Source: JBAZGH01 sp041652935
GTDB taxonomy: Bacteria; Patescibacteriota; Patescibacteriia; Patescibacteriales; XYC2-FULL-47-12
Length of the DNA: 25,504 nucleotides
Direction of reading: 5' to 3'
Assembly: GCA_041652935.1 (NCBI GenBank)
Contig: JBAZGH010000010.1
Coordinates: 1-25,504, forward strand
Of the stretch, positions 21,690 to 25,504 are shown piece by piece; position 1 is the stretch's first letter, and the number at the start of each line of letters is the position of its first letter. A model generated the notes under the pieces. The model did no database searches. It worked only from the letters and a program-made list of their open reading frames with translations, and was not told the origin of the DNA. A program made the translations under genes and the position numbers.

Positions 21690-24600
21690 CTATAAATCTC
21701 CGATATCTATTTTTCTAATATTTTCATTGGTTACGCCTAAAGATAAAAATCGCATAATCTGGTAAGCGGCGCTGCCGTCTTTCATGTAATACCTTTTTCC
21801 ATCTTTCGGATTTAAATACCACGCCTCTCCACGGGATTCAACCTGCAGCAAAATTTTCCCCCGCAAACGATTTGTTAATCTTGAATCAAGGGAAATCTTT
21901 CCGCTGCCAAGCGGGTTTGTTTTATTTTTAATTATTTCATCATAATCGGATATTCCATCGCCGTCGGTATCAATTTTATTTTTATCAGTTCCTAAACCCT
22001 CCTCTAATTTATCTGCCAAATCATCGCCGTCAGTATCAATATCTTCAAAACGCTTTTCAATCCCAACTGGAATTTTTGTTAAATCGGCGTTAGTTATGCC
22101 CAGTCCGAATTTACGCAATGCTTCGTAAGCGGTCGGGCCGTTGGCTAAATAATATCTCTGCTCGCTTTTTTGGTCAACATACCACGTCTCGCCATGCTCT
22201 TCCACTTGTAATAATATATTACCTGATAATTTAGCGGTTAATTTTTTATCAATTGCTTTTAAAAGATTTTTTTCAGCGGTAATAAAAGAATTTATTTCTG
22301 TTGTTATTTTTGTGCCTAAAACTTCAATCGGCGCGTCTATTTTAGGGGTTACGTCAATGGCGTCATTTGTTTGCGCGGTATTGGCATTATTTGCTGGACT
22401 TGCAGGAAAGTAAGAGATATCAGAACTTCCGCCGCCCCCCCCTCCACCTCCACCTCCGCCGCCGCTATTCACAATAGCGACGCATGTCCCGGCGCTTAAC
22501 GTATAACCGCTAACGCAATCAGTGGCAACACAACTAGGATATTCACCGCTGACAACGCTTGAATGGGCAAGATCAGAAGTAATGCAGTTTCTGGTAACGG
22601 TTAAACCATTTGTTAAAGTTGCGCTCCTTCCGTCTGGATTTTGAACTGTAATATCATGTGTTGCAGCGCTTACGGAAGGGATAGTAAATATCAGGTCATC
22701 ATGATTAGTTGAATCAACCGACGTAACCGTGGCAGTTGTTCCGCCTATGCTCACCGTAATATTCGGATGAAAATTACCGCCCTGAAGCGTTATGCTGCCG
22801 CCAACAACGCCTGATTGAACGCTTGAGGAGATAGCTGGTTTAACGCCGGCGACATAACTCGACATATGGTCCAGTAATAAGCCGACTGTATAGCGTGTAC
22901 CGTTCTGCGACAGGACGGTTCCTCCCTGGCTATAAGCGACTCCGTTTTTAGTTCCGTTTTTTCCGGCCAGCTCATACTTGCCGGTTGTTTGATTGTAATA
23001 CCAAATAAGAGGGGTTGAATCTGAAAATAAGATTATTGTGGCGACGAAATCATTGCTAAAATTCAACTTTTCTTGCGGATTGCCCATTTCAATTACCACT
23101 GACCCGCTTCCCAAGTCCGGCAGTGAAGAATCGGCCTTTACAACACGCGGAGGATTTATATTTCCGGTATAAGCTGCGTTGTTTGCGTCAGTAACTGCGG
23201 TTCCGCTTGGAATTGTAATACTGACCTCAGCGGAAACGCCCGATGGCTCGCTCGAAGTAGCCGTGTAGCCGTTATTTAGAGTTATTTCCGCCGGAATGGT
23301 GTTTGTGTCGCCCAAATCTATTATATTTAGGGTGTTTAAATTAGAAACACTACTTGAATTTATCACAATCGGTTCGGAAACAGCAAACTTTACGGCGCTA
23401 ATGCTGTTTTCTCCGGCCAGATTGCTTATTTTTATATTATACTCTCCAGACGCAACCCCCGGCGGAATAGTGGCGGTAATTTCTGTTGAACTGACAACCG
23501 TAAAATTTATTAAAACCGTATTCAAAGAATCATCAAGTGAAGCTCCGACAGCTCCTGTAAAATTAGATCCGGAAATAGTAATATTTATATTTTCTGCGTT
23601 AGAGCCAATTGCAGGATTGACATTTGTAACTTCCGGCAGAGATGAGCCGGTTGTCTCAAAAGTATCGGCGCTGGCAGCCGAGGTCCCATTACTATTTATT
23701 ATTTTGACATTATAAATTCCTGTCGGAGCGCCGGTAGCTATGATAGCAGTAAGTTGCGTGGCGCTGACATAATTTCCCAGAATATCAAAAGTGTTATCGC
23801 TATTAGTAAATCTCACTAAATTCTCCCCATTAATAAAATTTGTTCCTGCTATGGAAACGGCGGCAAGACTATTATTTGCTCCGGAAGAAGGAGAAAAAGA
23901 AGAAACTGTCGGCGTGTTGTTTGGAATAGCGGCAGTTACCGTATTGCTTACATTTTCTGATAAATTACCTGCCTCATCCTGCGCCTTTATTGCAAAACGA
24001 TAAGTCAATCCGGGAGTTAAATCGCTTATAGTAAAAGTTTCGGCCGAACCGCTTGCTTTTGGAATTAAAGCATTATATACAGAAAAGGCGTTGCCAAAAT
24101 TACTATCATTGATAATAGAAACATCAGTCCGATATTTAAGAATATATTTTGTTGCCAGCCCGATTGTTCCGTCGTCCCCTTTGGCGGTCCATTTAAGAAT
24201 TACTTGAGTAGGGGCAGAGCCAAGAGAATAAGATAAATCGTCAATATCCCCCGGCTTTACAGTGTCGGCAGGATTAGACGCTAAAGTGCTAGCCGAAGCA
24301 ACGACAATCGTAGAACTTGCCAAATAATCGTGCAGCTTTATGGCAAAATAATAAGTTGTCTCTGAATTTAGCCCGATTATTTTTATTCCCTGTGAAGTTC
24401 CGGCTACCGGATTCGGCTTATCGCAAATAATTGCGCTGTAAAAATTTTCTTCGGTTATCCTGCTGGTTGAACGCCTGATATCAAAAGAGGTGTAATCATG
24501 CCCGTCTGCCGCCGGAGTGTCCCAGGTTAAATCAATTGAATTTGCGGTTGCATCACCCGCGGAAAAATTATTAACTGCCGGACGGATATAAGTAATAACA

Positions 24601-25504
24601 GAACCGGTTGAGGTTGCAATATTTCCGGCTTCGTCAGTTGCTTTTACTAAAATTGTATTTTGCGGAGCTGATGTTGATAATTCCGCTGATATACTCCAAA
24701 TACTGGCGCCGTTTGCCAATTGCCAGCTATTTTCATTATCTAAACTGATATAAATGCTCGCAACAGGGCTTATTCCGCTATCCGCGGTTCCGCTTATGGG
24801 ATAAGATGATGAACTTGTTTCAATATCCCCAGCCGGACTTGAAATTGCGATTAAGGGCGCAGTTTTATCTATATTTGTTATTTCGACCGTAGTGGTGGAA
24901 AAATTTCCCGAATCGTCCCAAGCGACAAAATCAAAAGAGCCATTAGCTGTGAAAGTCATCGTAGTCGCATTTATTTCTCCATCGCTTGAAGTAGCGGTAA
25001 CCGTTATATTTTCATTTGTCCAGTCTTCATTGTAACTGCCAATCGTAATAACCGGCGGAGTTATGTCTTTGTTTACTGCTCCTCTAGTAGTCGGCTCAAT
25101 CCGCCACCCACCTAATATTTTTTGTAAAGATTTTCCTTCCATATTCGCGTCCAACCCGGTAGATCCTCCGTAATTTACTCTCTCTATTTCCCCACTGTCT
25201 GAATTTAAAAATATTATTGTTCCGCCATTGTCATCAAAAACAAAATTGCTGCTTATTGTATTTATCTGCTCTACAACCGCCCAACCGCCGGCCGGCACAA
25301 TTATGCTCGTATTTATTATTCTAAGGTTTGCATCAGCCGCAACTCCCTCCTTTATCTTATATCCATTTATATCAATCGGCGAATCGCTGGCGTTGTAAAT
25401 CTCCAACCATTCGCTTCCGCCATAAACATAAATTTCGCTTAAGCTGATATAACTTTCGGCGGCTTTTGCTTCAGGTTTAAAATTAAAAAACACAACCCCG
25501 GTTG
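21690..25504 (-). CDS. Large secreted multidomain surface protein, 5'-truncated by the window edge
   Basis: At least 1,270 residues; the frame is open to the end of the window, so the start and signal peptide lie outside. The visible beginning (FNFKPEAKA-AESY) looks like the end of a signal peptide. Domains in order: a lamin-tail-like domain ('GGSEWLEIYNASDSPIDING'); Ig-like or bacterial-adhesin beta domains with 'TNENITVTATSSDG' and a TSSSSYPISGTAD segment; two fibronectin type III-like domains ('TYYFAIKLHDYLASS', 'TYRFAIKAQDEAGNLSENVS'); three IPT/TIG-like domains; a Cys-containing segment (ITSDLAHSSVVSGEYPSC); a run of 12 Gly; then two 'LQVE.RGE.WYL' repeats flanking thrombospondin type-3 calcium-binding repeats ('DTDGDDLADKLEEGLGTD', 'DTDGDGISDYDEI'). 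It is probably a cell-surface adhesin or envelope protein. Its own terminator follows; the Rrf2 operon downstream is separate. Confidence 0.88.
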   Translation of the reverse strand, partial: TGVVFFNFKPEAKAAESYISLSEIYVYGGSEWLEIYNASDSPIDINGYKIKEGVAADANLRIINTSIIVPAGGWAVVEQINTISSNFVFDDNGGTIIFLNSDSGEIERVNYGGSTGLDANMEGKSLQKILGGWRIEPTTRGAVNKDITPPVITIGSYNEDWTNENITVTATSSDGEINATTMTFTANGSFDFVAWDDSGNFSTTTVEITNIDKTAPLIAISSPAGDIETSSSSYPISGTADSGISPVASIYISLDNENSWQLANGASIWSISAELSTSAPQNTILVKATDEAGNIATSTGSVITYIRPAVNNFSAGDATANSIDLTWDTPAADGHDYTSFDIRRSTSRITEENFYSAIICDKPNPVAGTSQGIKIIGLNSETTYYFAIKLHDYLASSTIVVASASTLASNPADTVKPGDIDDLSYSLGSAPTQVILKWTAKGDDGTIGLATKYILKYRTDVSIINDSNFGNAFSVYNALIPKASGSAETFTISDLTPGLTYRFAIKAQDEAGNLSENVSNTVTAAIPNNTPTVSSFSPSSGANNSLAAVSIAGTNFINGENLVRFTNSDNTFDILGNYVSATQLTAIIATGAPTGIYNVKIINSNGTSAASADTFETTGSSLPEVTNVNPAIGSNAENINITISGSNFTGAVGASLDDSLNTVLINFTVVSSTEITATIPPGVASGEYNIKISNLAGENSISAVKFAVSEPIVINSSSVSNLNTLNIIDLGDTNTIPAEITLNNGYTATSSEPSGVSAEVSITIPSGTAVTDANNAAYTGNINPPRVVKADSSLPDLGSGSVVIEMGNPQEKLNFSNDFVATIILFSDSTPLIWYYNQTTGKYELAGKNGTKNGVAYSQGGTVLSQNGTRYTVGLLLDHMSSYVAGVKPAISSSVQSGVVGGSITLQGGNFHPNITVSIGGTTATVTSVDSTNHDDLIFTIPSVSAATHDITVQNPDGRSATLTNGLTVTRNCITSDLAHSSVVSGEYPSCVATDCVSGYTLSAGTCVAIVNSGGGGGGGGGGGGSSDISYFPASPANNANTAQTNDAIDVTPKIDAPIEVLGTKITTEINSFITAEKNLLKAIDKKLTAKLSGNILLQVEEHGETWYVDQKSEQRYYLANGPTAYEALRKFGLGITNADLTKIPVGIEKRFEDIDTDGDDLADKLEEGLGTDKNKIDTDGDGISDYDEIIKNKTNPLGSGKISLDSRLTNRLRGKILLQVESRGEAWYLNPKDGKRYYMKDGSAAYQIMRFLSLGVTNENIRKIDIGDL
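22430..22466. repeat. Low-complexity (GGN)n tract with a G8 run encoding poly-Gly
   Basis: On the minus strand GGC and GGA/GGT codons encode 12 consecutive Gly. The tract contains an uninterrupted run of eight G (22435-22442 on the + strand as C8). It separates the IPT/TIG region from the C-terminal repeats of the large surface protein. Confidence 0.85.

Noticed and set aside
23296..24003. Frames on the + strand opposite the large surface-protein gene
   Set aside because: They have low-complexity hydrophobic translations typical of antisense to Ser/Thr/Asn-rich sequence; the minus-strand frame is clearly the real one.
1..25504. CRISPR array, tRNA, insertion sequence, integrase or replication origin
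   Set aside because: No regularly spaced repeats, no tRNA-like GGTTCGA arm in a cloverleaf, and no transposase, integrase or DnaA-box cluster were seen.

Overview
The window is an AT-rich bacterial chromosome fragment. The gene set suggests a member of the Candidate Phyla Radiation (Patescibacteria), probably Parcubacteria-like: a membrane-anchored PEGA-type protein, a short RmlA, Thr/Tyr-rich wall-anchored proteins with thrombospondin type-3 and 'WYxxPKDGKRYY' repeats, few Shine-Dalgarno sequences, and intergenic spaces full of short palindromes. The lineage is an inference from family resemblance; no 16S rRNA or tRNA lies in the window.

Layout. 1-2.2 kb (+ strand): the 3' part of murA (peptidoglycan precursor synthesis) and a PEGA-like membrane protein. 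2.2-14.5 kb (mostly - strand): a surface-polysaccharide locus. It holds galU, rmlA, rmlD, rmlB and a short rmlC-like cupin (together a complete dTDP-L-rhamnose route from glucose-1-phosphate), three glycosyltransferases, a polyprenyl-phosphate sugar transferase that would start the glycan on its lipid carrier, and two membrane proteins of unknown role. Two nucleotide-housekeeping genes (HIT hydrolase, RdgB/HAM1) sit inside the cluster. 14.5-15.9 kb: the RNase P RNA gene with its promoter, a candidate small RNA with two hairpins sharing the same loop, and a small membrane-protein gene broken by an in-frame stop. 15.9-21.5 kb (- strand): an apparent operon for an Rrf2-family regulator, a periplasmic-adaptor (HlyD/MFP) protein and an RND transporter split by a -1 frameshift. 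The Rrf2 gene has a near-consensus promoter followed by a dyad that could be its own operator. 21.7-25.5 kb (- strand): most of a very large secreted multidomain surface protein, cut by the window edge.

The most interesting non-coding material is (a) two tandem promoter-to-terminator units between rmlD and rmlB (4817-5343), neither encoding a protein and the second a highly structured RNA of about 230 nt; (b) the twin-loop small RNA at 15228-15330; (c) a family of palindromes of about 77 nt whose arms differ between copies but stay self-complementary; and (d) a 20-nt motif present twice, each time inside an inverted repeat upstream of a gene.

All functional assignments come from reading motifs by eye. 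No database or folding program was run.
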